This document shows positions 48,198 to 57,484 of a stretch of 64,000 nt of DNA, in pieces. Below the pieces are notes generated by a model. That model worked only from the letters and a program-made list of their open reading frames with translations, made no database searches and was not told the origin of the DNA. Each line of letters opens with the position of its first letter. Positions within the stretch are counted from its first letter, which is position 1. The DNA is taken from the NCBI GenBank assembly GCA_902787555.1, contig CADAGO010000010.1:1-64000 (forward strand). Direction: 5' to 3'. Source of the stretch: an uncultured Bacteroidales bacterium (GTDB lineage: Bacteria; Bacteroidota; Bacteroidia; Bacteroidales; Bacteroidaceae). The position numbers and the translations under genes are program-made.

Positions 48198-50150
48198 TTA
48201 AGAGTTTGCATCGAGTATTTTGATTTTCTCGCGAATCTCTTTCAAGTCGGCTTTCAACTTGTCAACTTTATGATGCAGTTCTTCAACTAAATTGCTACTC
48301 TTATTGGCCTTTGAGAGATTGAGGAAACCGAGATTGTTTTCGTATGTTTTAATCTCTTGTTCCAAGATTTCGGCCTGACGTACCAACTTATCTCTCATAC
48401 GGTCGCCTCCACCTTCGCTTATTACATTCTTGAATCTTTCTACACGACGCTTTGATGCGGTCTCATCAAGGAAGTCGTACAGACGATCCATTTGTGCGCG
48501 GAATGCTTGGTAAACAGCATCTTTCTCTTTGAATGGAACATGTCCAATTTCGTTCCATTCAGTCTGTGCATCTTTCAACTGCTGATGGAGATCTGTTGTC
48601 TCCTCGGGAACGATGGCCTCAAGACGAGCTACAATTGCTCTCTTTTTGCTTAGGTTTTCTGCTTGTTCACCATGCTGCGAAGAAGTGTTCGCTTTCTTTG
48701 CTTCAAAGAAGGTGTCGCAAGCGGCACGGAAACGAGTCCAAAGCGCAACACTGTGTTTCCTTGAAACGGGACCCGTTGCATTCCATTCTTTCTGGAGGGC
48801 TATCAATGCATCGGCTGTTTTCTTCCAGTCTGTGCTGTCCTTCAGTGCCTCTGCTTTCTCTACCAATTCCGTTTTTTTCTTGAGATTCTCAATTTGGCTG
48901 TCACGAGCTTCTTTAAGAGCTTCAGACCTACGGGCAAAGAATACGTCGCAAGCGGTGCGGAAACGATCATAAATCTTCTGGTTCATCTTTTGTGGAGCAA
49001 ATCCAATTGTTTTCCACTTGGCTTGGAGGCTAATTACCTTTTCGCTCATCTTATTCCAGTCGGCGTATGATTTCAGTGAATCGAGATCAAAGCCTTCAAT
49101 AATTTCGCAGATAGCGGTCTTCTGATCCAAGTTCTGATTCTCTACTTCCTTACGTGATTCAAAAAACTCCTGATGGCGTTTGTTGATGATGGTTGATGCT
49201 TCTTTGAAGCGATGCCATACTTCTTCACGGAGTTCCCTGCTTACAGGACCTATTTCGCGGAATTGCTGATGTAGGTTTTGCAAAGTGCGGAATGCTCCTA
49301 ACACATCATTGCTCGCTGCCAGACGTTCTGCAGCTTCACACAATGCTGTTTTCAACTCAAGATTCTTCTTGAAGTCGTAAGCACGGAACTCGTTATTGAG
49401 TTTCAATGTGTCATAGTATTTTTCTACGTTCACCTGATAAGTCTTCCAAAGTTCTGTGTTCTTTTCTGCTGGAACATCTTTGATGCTATTCCATTCTGTT
49501 TGGAGCGCACGGAACTCGTTGTAAGATTTGTTTACTTCATCAGGATTATCAAGAATCACTTTGATTTTCTCGATAATCTGCAGTTTCCTCAGGTAGTTTT
49601 GCTCTTTCTGTTGCTCTAAGGCTTTGTGTTGAGCAGCACGTTTCTCTCGAACGATATTCATCTCCTCCTTGAATAGTTGCTCCAAAGGGTCGATGATTGG
49701 AGTATATGCCTCTGGAGCGCCTCCGTCATCAACATACTGCTTATAGGCAGCTTCTCCTTCTGTCTTGAGGATACGGTAGAAATGGCTTTTCAAAGCATCC
49801 ACTTCTTGACGGTTAATCTCTTCTTCGCCTTGCGCGATTTCTTTTAAACGCTCGATGATTCCTTCTTTCGTATCAGGAATCTGCAACTCTGCTACAGGTT
49901 CGGCCTCTGCCTCGGGTTCTGTTTCCACCTCAAGTTCTGCCTCTGCCTCAGGTTCTGTTTCCACCTCGAGTTCTGCCTCTGCCTTAGGTTCTGCTTTCAA
50001 CTCGGGTTCAGCCTCTGCTACTTCTGTAGGTTGCTCAACCGGTTGTACTTGTTCTGTTGCTTCTGTAGCTACAACTTCAGTTGCTGTAGTTGCGTCTGTA
50101 TCAACTTCTTCAGGTTTGATTACAGGTTCATTGTTTACTAATTCTTCCAT
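48198..50150 (-). CDS. DUF349-repeat protein
   Basis: The 650-residue cytoplasmic protein consists of an acidic, Glu-rich N-terminus (residues 1-95) and several helical DUF349 repeats, each with a W..A..LI.LQ..W...G consensus: WKTIGFAPQKMNQKIYDRFR, WNATGPVSRKHSVALWTRFR and WNEIGHVPFKEKDAVYQAFR are the clearest. The C-terminus is a coiled coil. Function is unknown; Bacteroidetes genomes usually carry one copy, often near ftsH/cdsA, as here. The N-terminus contains a 12-residue unit (AEAELEVETEPE) repeated 2.6 times through a 36-bp tandem repeat, which may vary in copy number between strains. Confidence 0.9.
   Translation of the reverse strand: MEELVNNEPVIKPEEVDTDATTATEVVATEATEQVQPVEQPTEVAEAEPELKAEPKAEAELEVETEPEAEAELEVETEPEAEAEPVAELQIPDTKEGIIERLKEIAQGEEEINRQEVDALKSHFYRILKTEGEAAYKQYVDDGGAPEAYTPIIDPLEQLFKEEMNIVREKRAAQHKALEQQKEQNYLRKLQIIEKIKVILDNPDEVNKSYNEFRALQTEWNSIKDVPAEKNTELWKTYQVNVEKYYDTLKLNNEFRAYDFKKNLELKTALCEAAERLAASNDVLGAFRTLQNLHQQFREIGPVSRELREEVWHRFKEASTIINKRHQEFFESRKEVENQNLDQKTAICEIIEGFDLDSLKSYADWNKMSEKVISLQAKWKTIGFAPQKMNQKIYDRFRTACDVFFARRSEALKEARDSQIENLKKKTELVEKAEALKDSTDWKKTADALIALQKEWNATGPVSRKHSVALWTRFRAACDTFFEAKKANTSSQHGEQAENLSKKRAIVARLEAIVPEETTDLHQQLKDAQTEWNEIGHVPFKEKDAVYQAFRAQMDRLYDFLDETASKRRVERFKNVISEGGGDRMRDKLVRQAEILEQEIKTYENNLGFLNLSKANKSSNLVEELHHKVDKLKADLKEIREKIKILDANS
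49903..49990 (-). repeat. 36-bp tandem repeat in the DUF349 gene
   Basis: Units at 49903-49938, 49939-49974 and a partial one from 49975. The first two differ at two positions, the third diverges after about 15 bp. Unit length is a multiple of three, so copy-number change keeps the frame. Confidence 0.85.
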
Positions 50151-50180
50151 TTTGTATTATTTTTAGTTATGTTTTTTTCG

Positions 50181-51038
50181 TTATACGAATATCTCATTCA
50201 TGGTGTAGATATATACTACTGCCATAGGAATGGCAAGGAGTGAACTGTCAAATCGATCGAGCATCCCTCCATGTCCAGGCAGAATTTTGCCTGAATCTTT
50301 GATGCCTAATTTCCGTTTTATCTGTGATTCTACCAAATCTCCCCAAGTGCCAAAACCAATGACCACGATGGCAAGACCAGCCCATGCGAGTCGGTTGGGT
50401 AGGTCTTCTGAAGTAAAACTCTGATTGAATGAAGCGATCACTTGTGACACTCCGATAGCCATAACAAAGGAAGCTATACATCCTTCCCATGACTTCTTGG
50501 GTGAAATGCGTGGAAATAGTCGGTGCCGTCCCAGCCAAGTGCCAAACCCATAAGCGGCTGAGTCACCAAACCAGATAAAGATAAATACCGACAGCACAAA
50601 TACAGGGTTGTAAATTACCCCATTATTAACAGAGATAAATGACAGGGTATTGAGTAACGCAAACGGTAACGCAATGTAGAGTTGCGACATCATGGTGAAA
50701 GCCCAATTCATCAGCACGTTGTTCTTTGGAAAATAAAGTTCCACAATCAGCAGGTACACTAATGTAATCAAGTACGGAATGAATATCTCTGAACCTGTGA
50801 TGTTCGCGTTGAATGCCATGATAGCACCAAACAGGTACACAGATGCCACTGTTGTAATCATTCGATTGATTTGACAGCCTTGGTACTTGTTCATGAGGGA
50901 GCAAAACTCCCACGTTGTTGCTCCTGAGAAGATGGCAAACAAAATACCATAACTGATAGGATGCCATAGAATACATCCTACGACAATCACTACGAATGTC
51001 AGTCCTGTAATGGTGCGTATGATAAAATTATTATTCAT
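50181..51038 (-). CDS. cdsA: Phosphatidate cytidylyltransferase
   Basis: From the ATG at 51038 the protein has 285 residues and about eight membrane helices, starting MNNNFIIRTITGLTFVVIVV. The signature KLGIKDSGKILPGHGGMLDR at the C-terminus (K-D-x-G-x-x-L-P-G-H-G-G-x-x-D-R-x-D) is complete, so it should make CDP-diacylglycerol from phosphatidate and CTP. It follows ftsH with a 40-bp gap and precedes the DUF349 gene. An in-frame ATG at 51062 is less likely. Confidence 0.96.
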   Translation of the reverse strand: MNNNFIIRTITGLTFVVIVVGCILWHPISYGILFAIFSGATTWEFCSLMNKYQGCQINRMITTVASVYLFGAIMAFNANITGSEIFIPYLITLVYLLIVELYFPKNNVLMNWAFTMMSQLYIALPFALLNTLSFISVNNGVIYNPVFVLSVFIFIWFGDSAAYGFGTWLGRHRLFPRISPKKSWEGCIASFVMAIGVSQVIASFNQSFTSEDLPNRLAWAGLAIVVIGFGTWGDLVESQIKRKLGIKDSGKILPGHGGMLDRFDSSLLAIPMAVVYIYTMNEIFV

Positions 51039-51078
51039 GTTCACTATTAATTCTCTAATCACGGTTCATTCTTTTCTT

Positions 51079-53427
51079 TTACCATCCAAATAGCGTTTGC
51101 TCTTGAGGGGTAGTGGAAGGTCTTTCTTTCTCGCCGTTCTGCTGTTGAGGCTCTGCTTTTTGGGGACTATCGGCTTGATCGGCAACAGGTTTTGGCTCTG
51201 CGGTAGGTTCTATGGGGTCAATCAGCTCGAAAGGTTCTATTATGTCTGCCTCCTCAGGAACTGCTTCATCTGTGACAGAAGTCTCGTAAGTGGTGACTTT
51301 CAGTTCGTGAAAGGGCTTTGGCTCATGCTTTTCCTCTTTGGGCTTATCTTCCGATTCCTTATTTCCTTCTACATTTTTCCCTTCTACGAGTTCTCCGTTC
51401 TTTGCTTTTTCCACTACGGCTTCAACTACTTTTTTGCGGATGAATTCTTCATTCTCTATGCTGTGGTCAGTGCCGTAAGTGTTATCAAGAGGTTGCTGGT
51501 CGGCATTCGCTGCGAGTATTTCTTCTGTACGTGATACCCAAGGACGTTTGCCAAAGATGTGCTCTACGTCTTCCGCGTATATTACTTCCCTGTCGATCAG
51601 GAGTTGTGCTAATGCTTCATGTCCTTCTTTGTGCTCGCGTAGGATTTGTTTTGCACGTTCGTATTGCTCAGCAATAAGTTTCTTCACTTCTTCATCAATC
51701 AACTGAGCAGTATGGTCGCTATATGGTTTGGTGAATGCATATTCGTCGTTGTTGTAGTAGCAAAGGTTTGGCAGTGAATCGCTCATACCTGCGTAAGCAA
51801 TCATTCCATATGACCGCTTGGTGACTTTCTCCAAGTCATTCATGGCTCCAGTTGATATCCTTCCAATACATAGGTCTTCGGCGGCACGACCTCCAAGGGT
51901 GGCACAGATGTCATCCAACATCTCTTCCTTTGTCGTAATCTGTCGTTCCTCTGGCATATACCATGCGGCACCCAATGCTTGACCTCTTGGGACAATCGTC
52001 ACTTTAACCAATGGATTCGCATACTGACAGAACCAACTGATAGTAGCATGTCCTGCTTCGTGGAGGGCAATGGCACGTTTCTCTTCTGCTGTCATTACTT
52101 TGGTCTTTTTCTCCAAACCGCCAATGATGCGATCCACAGCATCAAGGAAACACTGTTTATTAACCCAAGTGCTGTTGTTTCTGGCTGCAATCAATGCTGC
52201 TTCATTGCAGACATTTGCAATATCTGCACCAGAGAATCCAGGAGTCTGGCGGGCTAACATATCTACATCGACAGTTTCGTCTATCTTAATAGGACGAAGG
52301 TGTACGTTGAAGATAGCTTTTCGTTCGTTGAGGTCTGGTAAATCTACATGAATTTGCCTGTCAAAGCGACCTGCACGCAGCAATGCCTTATCGAGTACGT
52401 CTGCACGGTTGGTAGCAGCAAGGATAATGATGCCGCTGTTTGTGCCGAATCCGTCCATCTCTGTAAGTAATTGGTTCAGAGTGTTCTCTCGTTCGTCATT
52501 ACCTCCGATGCTTGCCTTGTTGCCTCTGGCGCGTCCGATGGCATCAATTTCATCGATGAAGATGATACATGGTGACTTTTCCTTTGCTTGCTGGAACAGG
52601 TCTCTCACACGGCTGGCACCCACTCCTACGAACATCTCTACGAAATCAGAACCAGACATAGAGAAGAACGGAACATCTGCTTCGCCTGCTACCGCTTTGG
52701 CAAGCAGGGTCTTACCTGTTCCTGGGGGACCAACAAGCAAGGCTCCCTTTGGAATCTTACCTCCTAATTCTGTGTATTTCTTAGGATTCTTTAAGAAATC
52801 CACAATTTCATGCACTTCACGTTTGGCTTCTGTCTGACCTGCAACGTCCTTGAAGGTGATTTTAGTCGTTGTGCCGTTTTGGTCGAACAATTTTGCTTTA
52901 GATTTGCCAAAGCTGAAGATTCCGCCACCGATTCCTCCACTTCCCATGCGATTCATGATGAAGAACCAGAATACTACCAACAACAAGAGTGGACCTATCT
53001 GAATAAGGATGTTCCATAGGGTGTTGTCATCACGTTCATAGCTTACTTTTCCGCTAAACTTACCACGAACGCGTGCCGAGTCAATCTTGTTTTCAAGACT
53101 GCTGACAGAACCGAACTCGACTTGTGGAACACGTTGGGCGGTCTTTTGTTTACTTACATCTCCATAAATATATTTTTCGCCTTTATCGTCTAAGCTGAAC
53201 TTCAATGTCAGATAGTCTTTGTTGACAAGTATTTCCTTCACATATCCGCTGTCCAAACATGCTTGGAAATCAGTATAAGCCAATTGCTTTGATGGAGAAG
53301 TGCCTGATTTCGTTAGAAATACATAAGCAACACCCGCTAATAAGAATAAGTACAACCAGCTTAAATTATATTTAGGCTTACGCATCTTGTTTGATGCATT
53401 ATTTCTGTTGTTTGTTTCCTTTGCCAT
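51079..53427 (-). CDS. ftsH: ATP-dependent zinc metalloprotease FtsH
   Basis: The start at 53427 has GAAGGAAAAGACGAA before it. The 782-residue protein has two membrane helices (about 22-38 and 135-155) around a periplasmic domain, an AAA module ([33 protein letters not shown]; second region of homology [19 protein letters not shown]) and the zinc site [10 protein letters not shown]. Residues about 650-782 form a Glu/Pro-rich tail longer than in the E. coli enzyme (644 residues), with no recognised domain. It degrades unstable and damaged membrane proteins. It lies between rsfS and cdsA, a typical Bacteroidetes order. Confidence 0.97.
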   Translation of the reverse strand: MAKETNNRNNASNKMRKPKYNLSWLYLFLLAGVAYVFLTKSGTSPSKQLAYTDFQACLDSGYVKEILVNKDYLTLKFSLDDKGEKYIYGDVSKQKTAQRVPQVEFGSVSSLENKIDSARVRGKFSGKVSYERDDNTLWNILIQIGPLLLLVVFWFFIMNRMGSGGIGGGIFSFGKSKAKLFDQNGTTTKITFKDVAGQTEAKREVHEIVDFLKNPKKYTELGGKIPKGALLVGPPGTGKTLLAKAVAGEADVPFFSMSGSDFVEMFVGVGASRVRDLFQQAKEKSPCIIFIDEIDAIGRARGNKASIGGNDERENTLNQLLTEMDGFGTNSGIIILAATNRADVLDKALLRAGRFDRQIHVDLPDLNERKAIFNVHLRPIKIDETVDVDMLARQTPGFSGADIANVCNEAALIAARNNSTWVNKQCFLDAVDRIIGGLEKKTKVMTAEEKRAIALHEAGHATISWFCQYANPLVKVTIVPRGQALGAAWYMPEERQITTKEEMLDDICATLGGRAAEDLCIGRISTGAMNDLEKVTKRSYGMIAYAGMSDSLPNLCYYNNDEYAFTKPYSDHTAQLIDEEVKKLIAEQYERAKQILREHKEGHEALAQLLIDREVIYAEDVEHIFGKRPWVSRTEEILAANADQQPLDNTYGTDHSIENEEFIRKKVVEAVVEKAKNGELVEGKNVEGNKESEDKPKEEKHEPKPFHELKVTTYETSVTDEAVPEEADIIEPFELIDPIEPTAEPKPVADQADSPQKAEPQQQNGEKERPSTTPQEQTLFGW

Positions 53428-53453
53428 TTCGTCTTTTCCTTCTACTATCAAGT

Positions 53454-53813
53454 TTAATCAAGATCTGGGATATCAGTCAAGTCCGCATCTTCCCACAGAT
53501 TATCGATGTCATAGAATTGCCTGTATTCGGGCACAAACACATGTACCACGATGTCAGCATAATCCATTGCAATCCATAAACTGTTGCGCTGCCCGTCAAC
53601 CGTAATTGGGCGAGTATCACGCTTCTCACGCATCATGTCACCAACTGATTCTGCGATAGCATGTACTTGGGTCGGTGTGTTCCCCTCGCAAATCACCAGA
53701 TAATTACATATCGTGTCGTCGATTTTTGATAAATCGACCACACGGATATTCTTCCCCTTCTTTTCTTGCATACCGTCAACAACGGTCTTGACAAACTTGT
53801 TCAATCTCTTCAT
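53454..53813 (-). CDS. rsfS: Ribosomal silencing factor
   Basis: A 119-residue RsfS/Iojap protein: VVDLSKIDDTICNYLVICEG, STPTQVHAI-type segment (NTPTQVHAIAESV) and SLWIAMDYADIVVHVFVPE followed by YDIDNLWEDA. It binds ribosomal protein L14 and blocks subunit joining during starvation. It is the first gene of the rsfS-ftsH-cdsA unit with a 19-bp leader from the promoter at 53832. Confidence 0.96.
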   Translation of the reverse strand: MKRLNKFVKTVVDGMQEKKGKNIRVVDLSKIDDTICNYLVICEGNTPTQVHAIAESVGDMMREKRDTRPITVDGQRNSLWIAMDYADIVVHVFVPEYRQFYDIDNLWEDADLTDIPDLD

Positions 53814-53831
53814 TCTAATCTAAATTTGGTA

Positions 53832-53862
53832 CAAAGATAGCAAAAGCCGAGCGATACACAAA
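53832..53862 (-). promoter_or_regulatory. Promoter of the rsfS-ftsH-cdsA unit
   Basis: On the minus strand TTTG (53859-53862) and TATCTTTG (53832-53839) are separated by 19 bp, a full Bacteroidetes -33/-7 promoter. Confidence 0.8.
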
Positions 53863-53980
53863 ATAAATTTGCATTTATTTTAATTTCGAGGGCATATTTT
53901 ATCTTCGATAAAGTCAAAGATACTAAAAAACAGTAAAATGGAGCGCAAAAAAATGTCTTTTGTATCTGTGAGGCGATTAC

Positions 53981-54009
53981 AAAAAAGGGAACTCCGCAAA
54001 GAGTTCCCC
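53981..54009 (-). terminator. Terminator of the 54040 gene
   Basis: On the minus strand GGGAACTC-TTTGCG-GAGTTCCC is followed by TTTTTT. It begins 31 bp after the stop codon. Confidence 0.92.
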
Positions 54010-54039
54010 ATCTGTTTCTTAATTACAGCATGATGTATG

Positions 54040-54774
54040 CTACAGCGCGATTCTTGTGGTTAACATAATGTAGCCAACCTTACGTTTAAAACCATCTACT
54101 TTTTCAACGTCTTTTGAGAAGAAGTTATGGAAAGGAACTGATACTTGAAGCTGGTACGAATACTTTCCGTCATTATGAGAACGCGAATATGCTACATCAA
54201 GGCCAAATCCGCTACGTAGCTTGTCCTTCTTTGGACCAGCCATTCTGCCTCCGCTTCCTGTCAAGAGGTCGTAGAATGTACCCAGTTCTAAAGTGTGTTC
54301 TGAACTTTTACCAATAACCACTCCTAAACGTGGTTGGAAGTAATAGCCGCGAATGCTATTAAACTGTTTGAACACCACTTCCTGGCTTTTGAAATATGCT
54401 CCGGCATATAGTCCGATTAATGAAGGTTTCCATGAAGCGTCAACACCGATGGCATAGTCACCAGGATTCGTAAATGGGTTTGCAAAAGCACGGTGATAAG
54501 GGCAGTAGATTTCTGTCACACCTCCGAAGCCCTTTTTCTGAACACCAATAGGAAATACCAAGTCCGCATCTGGAATGATTCTGTCGGCTGCGATAGAGTC
54601 TGCCTGATTCTCGCCGAAGAGCAGCGTTTTTGAAGAAACTGTCACAGCGTCCCAAATGAGCATTGTGAAGTAGTTGGTAGTCCAAGCACGTGAATTGATA
54701 GTCCATTCTTCTTGGGCTGATACATTGGCGGTAAATAGGATTGCCAATACGATTGAAGCTAATAGTTTTTTCAT
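54040..54774 (-). CDS. Outer-membrane beta-barrel-like protein of unknown function
   Basis: The 244-residue protein has a signal peptide (MKKLLASIVLAILFTANVSA) and a series of amphipathic strands with aromatic ends (YFTMLIWDAVTV, YYFQPRLGVVIGK, YSYQLQVSVPFHNFF, KVGYIMLTTRIAL). It looks like a small outer-membrane barrel of the Bacteroidetes type. I do not recognise a specific family. It is transcribed alone from the promoter at 54841 and ends at a strong terminator. Nothing in the neighbourhood tells its role. Confidence 0.8.
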   Translation of the reverse strand: MKKLLASIVLAILFTANVSAQEEWTINSRAWTTNYFTMLIWDAVTVSSKTLLFGENQADSIAADRIIPDADLVFPIGVQKKGFGGVTEIYCPYHRAFANPFTNPGDYAIGVDASWKPSLIGLYAGAYFKSQEVVFKQFNSIRGYYFQPRLGVVIGKSSEHTLELGTFYDLLTGSGGRMAGPKKDKLRSGFGLDVAYSRSHNDGKYSYQLQVSVPFHNFFSKDVEKVDGFKRKVGYIMLTTRIAL

Positions 54775-54840
54775 TTTTTTTTCTATTTTTTTGATGATGA
54801 TTTTCTATGGTTTTTGATCATTCTCCATCCTAAATCGCTG

Positions 54841-54848
54841 CAAAGGTA
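54841..54848 (-). promoter_or_regulatory. Promoter of the 54040 gene
   Basis: Minus-strand TACCTTTG lies 67 bp upstream of the start codon at 54774. Confidence 0.65.
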
Positions 54849-54933
54849 CGAATTATTTTTCTATTCTAAACGAAAAACCTTAAAAAAAACAAAAAAAATG
54901 CAATAAAACAAACGTTCTTGCGTTTTTGTAAGC

Positions 54934-56097
54934 ATGAAGTGGTTTGAACGCATCAAGAACGTGAAGCTGTTGCTGATTATTGCGGCCATTATTATTGCCA
55001 TTGCTTCGCTGCTGACATCCAAGTATTTGATTGACGACCTCAAGCGCGAGGAACTCAATAAGATGGAGGTGTGGGCTGAAGCGATGCGTTCGCTCAATCA
55101 AGCAGATGAAAACACAGATATCAACTTGGTGCTAAAAGTATTGAATGGCAACAATACTATCCCTGTAGTGGTGCTCGATTCCGATGGAGAGGTGCAGACT
55201 TCTCGCAATTTGGGGAAGGTATTCAAGGCTGACCAAGATTCGCTCCCTGAAATAAAATCGATGGCCCAAGCGATGAAAAAGGCCCGTCAAACTATTCGTA
55301 TCAATTTGGATGATGCTGACGATTACATAGAGATATGTTACGATGAATCACTGATGCTAAAGCGCCTGGCGGTATATCCTTATATTCAGTTGGGTGTTGT
55401 TGTCATCTTCGTGCTGATTGCACTCTTTGCCCTGTTCGCTTCGATGAAAGCAGAACAGAATAAAGTGTGGGTAGGGCTTTCGAAGGAGACTGCTCATCAG
55501 TTGGGCACACCTATCTCATCGTTGACCGCATGGACAGAGGTGCTCCGAGATACTTATCCGGACGATGAAATGTTGCCTGAGATGGAGAAAGATGTAAAGC
55601 GCCTGGAGCGTATTGCAGAGCGATTCTCGAAGATTGGTTCTATTCCCGAACTCAAGGAAGTGGACATCAAGGAGGTACTTGGCCGAGTCGTGGAATATAT
55701 GGCACATCGCACATCAAGCAAGGTAGTCATCAGTACCCATTTCCCAGACCATCGTATCGAGGTTAAAATGGTGGCCTCACTCTTTGAGTGGGTGGTAGAG
55801 AATCTCTGTAAGAATGCAGTAGATGCTATGAATGGAACGGGACGTATCGACCTATATCTGCAAGATTGGGGCGATAGTGTGGTGCTTGAAGTGACAGATA
55901 CAGGAAAGGGTATGCCAAAGAGCCATTTCAAGTCGGTATTCAAGCCTGGTTTCACAACCAAAGCTCGTGGATGGGGATTGGGACTTTCGTTGGCGAAACG
56001 TATTGTGGAGGAATATCATAAGGGCAAGATATTCGTCAAATCTTCTGAAGTGGGGAAGGGTACTACTTTCCGCATCGAATTACCCAAAGGCCAATAA
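54934..56097 (+). CDS. Sensor histidine kinase, orphan
   Basis: The 387-residue kinase has two membrane helices (about 10-29 and 148-170) that enclose a 115-residue periplasmic sensor. The H-box is SKETAHQLGTPISSLTAW with His188; the ATPase has N (ENLCKNAVDAMNG), G1 (DTGKGMP), F (FKPGFTTKARG) and G2 (GWGLGLSLAKRIV) boxes. No HAMP domain is obvious. The HQLGTP form of the H-box is typical of Bacteroidetes HPK-type kinases. No response regulator lies next to it, so its partner must be elsewhere. Its 3' end overlaps the convergent symporter gene by 35 bp. Confidence 0.94.
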   Translation: MKWFERIKNVKLLLIIAAIIIAIASLLTSKYLIDDLKREELNKMEVWAEAMRSLNQADENTDINLVLKVLNGNNTIPVVVLDSDGEVQTSRNLGKVFKADQDSLPEIKSMAQAMKKARQTIRINLDDADDYIEICYDESLMLKRLAVYPYIQLGVVVIFVLIALFALFASMKAEQNKVWVGLSKETAHQLGTPISSLTAWTEVLRDTYPDDEMLPEMEKDVKRLERIAERFSKIGSIPELKEVDIKEVLGRVVEYMAHRTSSKVVISTHFPDHRIEVKMVASLFEWVVENLCKNAVDAMNGTGRIDLYLQDWGDSVVLEVTDTGKGMPKSHFKSVFKPGFTTKARGWGLGLSLAKRIVEEYHKGKIFVKSSEVGKGTTFRIELPKGQ

Positions 56098-57472
56098 AGG
56101 TCAGCAGTCCATTCAGTAGCAATATTTCATAGCCGAACTTGTATCCAGTCAGGTGTAAAGTGGTTGTATCTATCGCATAGCAGATAACGGGAGATGCGAT
56201 TGATACGTAGGGCACCCATTTGTTTCTTATCTGCTTTTTCGTGAGCATGCAGAAAGCAAACAGTCCCAAAAGCGGCCCATACGTATAGCTTACTAATGTG
56301 TAAATCAAGTCCATCACACTTCCGCTTCCTAAGGCATTGAAAGCAAGGGCGCATAGCAGGAAAGCTACTATCACGAATAGATGAACCCGCTTACGCAATC
56401 GCTCGTCGTGCTCTTTCTGCAAAATGTCGATACACAGTGACGTGGTGAGAGCTGTCATCGATGAGTCTGCACTTGAGAACGCGCTAGCTACGATACCTAT
56501 TCCGAAACAGATCAAGGCTGTTTGCCCCAAAGCCTCCGACATGACTACATTCGACAAAAGTGCATCACCTTTTGCAGGAATCTCCATCCCCATTTGACCA
56601 TAGAGCAACAGTAGCAGGATGCCAAGTGCAAGAAATAATAGGTTGACAGGTACAAACATCACTCCATAGCTGCACATATCCTTCTGAGCTGCCCGTAAGT
56701 TTTTGCAGGTGAGGTTCTTCTGCATCATGTCTTGATCCAATCCTGTCATCACAATTACCACAAAGACACCACTTAGGAACTGCTTCCAGAAGTACTGTTT
56801 CGAGGTCCAGTCGTTGAATTCAAATATCTTGGAATGAGGACTGTTCCATACGGCTGCCCATGCATCTGAGAATGAGAAGTCGAGCTTTGTGCATACTTGA
56901 ATCATGATGATGATAAGTGCAACGAGGAGGATGAAGGTCTGTAGCACATCAGTCCATACTAATGTTCTGATTCCACTCCTTCTTGTGTATATCCATATGA
57001 ACAACAACGTGATGATAGCAGTCACGGTATAAGGAATACCATATTGGTCGGCTACACATATTTGAAGAATCTGAACTACTACATAGAATTTTGCTGCTGC
57101 ACCTAATAGTTTCGAGAGGATGAAAAACCACGCACCAGTCTTGTAACTTGTGTCTCCTAATCGATGCTGCAGATAGGTGTAGATGGATGTCAGGTTGTAT
57201 TTATAGTAAAGTGGTAGTAGCACAAATGCCACAATGATATACCCTACGATAAAGCCCAGACACATCTGAATGTAGGTCATGTCTGTGGTCATCACCCATC
57301 CAGGTACACCAATGAATGTCACCCCACTAATTGATGCACCAATCATTCCAAACGCCACTAGTGCCCAAGGTGACTTGCGCCCAGCCCTGAAGAATGCATC
57401 ATTGCCGCCCTTCCCGGTAAGACGGGCAACTATAAGCAGCACAGCGAAATATATGAGTAGAGCGATTAGCAT
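56063..57472 (-). CDS. Sodium:solute symporter (SSS family)
   Basis: A 469-residue membrane protein with about 12-13 helices. Family marks are SGVTFIGVPGWVMTTDMTYI near residue 50, a YTYLQHRLGD segment and ASAFSSADSSMTALTTSLCI near residue 315, which carries the Ser/Thr residues of the Na2 sodium site. The solute cannot be deduced; Bacteroidetes relatives are annotated from sialic acid to proline carriers. It ends within the histidine kinase gene on the other strand and begins 12 bp after the end of the CCA-adding enzyme gene, suggesting a common transcript with it. Confidence 0.92.
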   Translation of the reverse strand: MLIALLIYFAVLLIVARLTGKGGNDAFFRAGRKSPWALVAFGMIGASISGVTFIGVPGWVMTTDMTYIQMCLGFIVGYIIVAFVLLPLYYKYNLTSIYTYLQHRLGDTSYKTGAWFFILSKLLGAAAKFYVVVQILQICVADQYGIPYTVTAIITLLFIWIYTRRSGIRTLVWTDVLQTFILLVALIIIMIQVCTKLDFSFSDAWAAVWNSPHSKIFEFNDWTSKQYFWKQFLSGVFVVIVMTGLDQDMMQKNLTCKNLRAAQKDMCSYGVMFVPVNLLFLALGILLLLLYGQMGMEIPAKGDALLSNVVMSEALGQTALICFGIGIVASAFSSADSSMTALTTSLCIDILQKEHDERLRKRVHLFVIVAFLLCALAFNALGSGSVMDLIYTLVSYTYGPLLGLFAFCMLTKKQIRNKWVPYVSIASPVICYAIDTTTLHLTGYKFGYEILLLNGLLTFIGLWVIRCGK

Positions 57473-57484
57473 AAATCCACTTCC

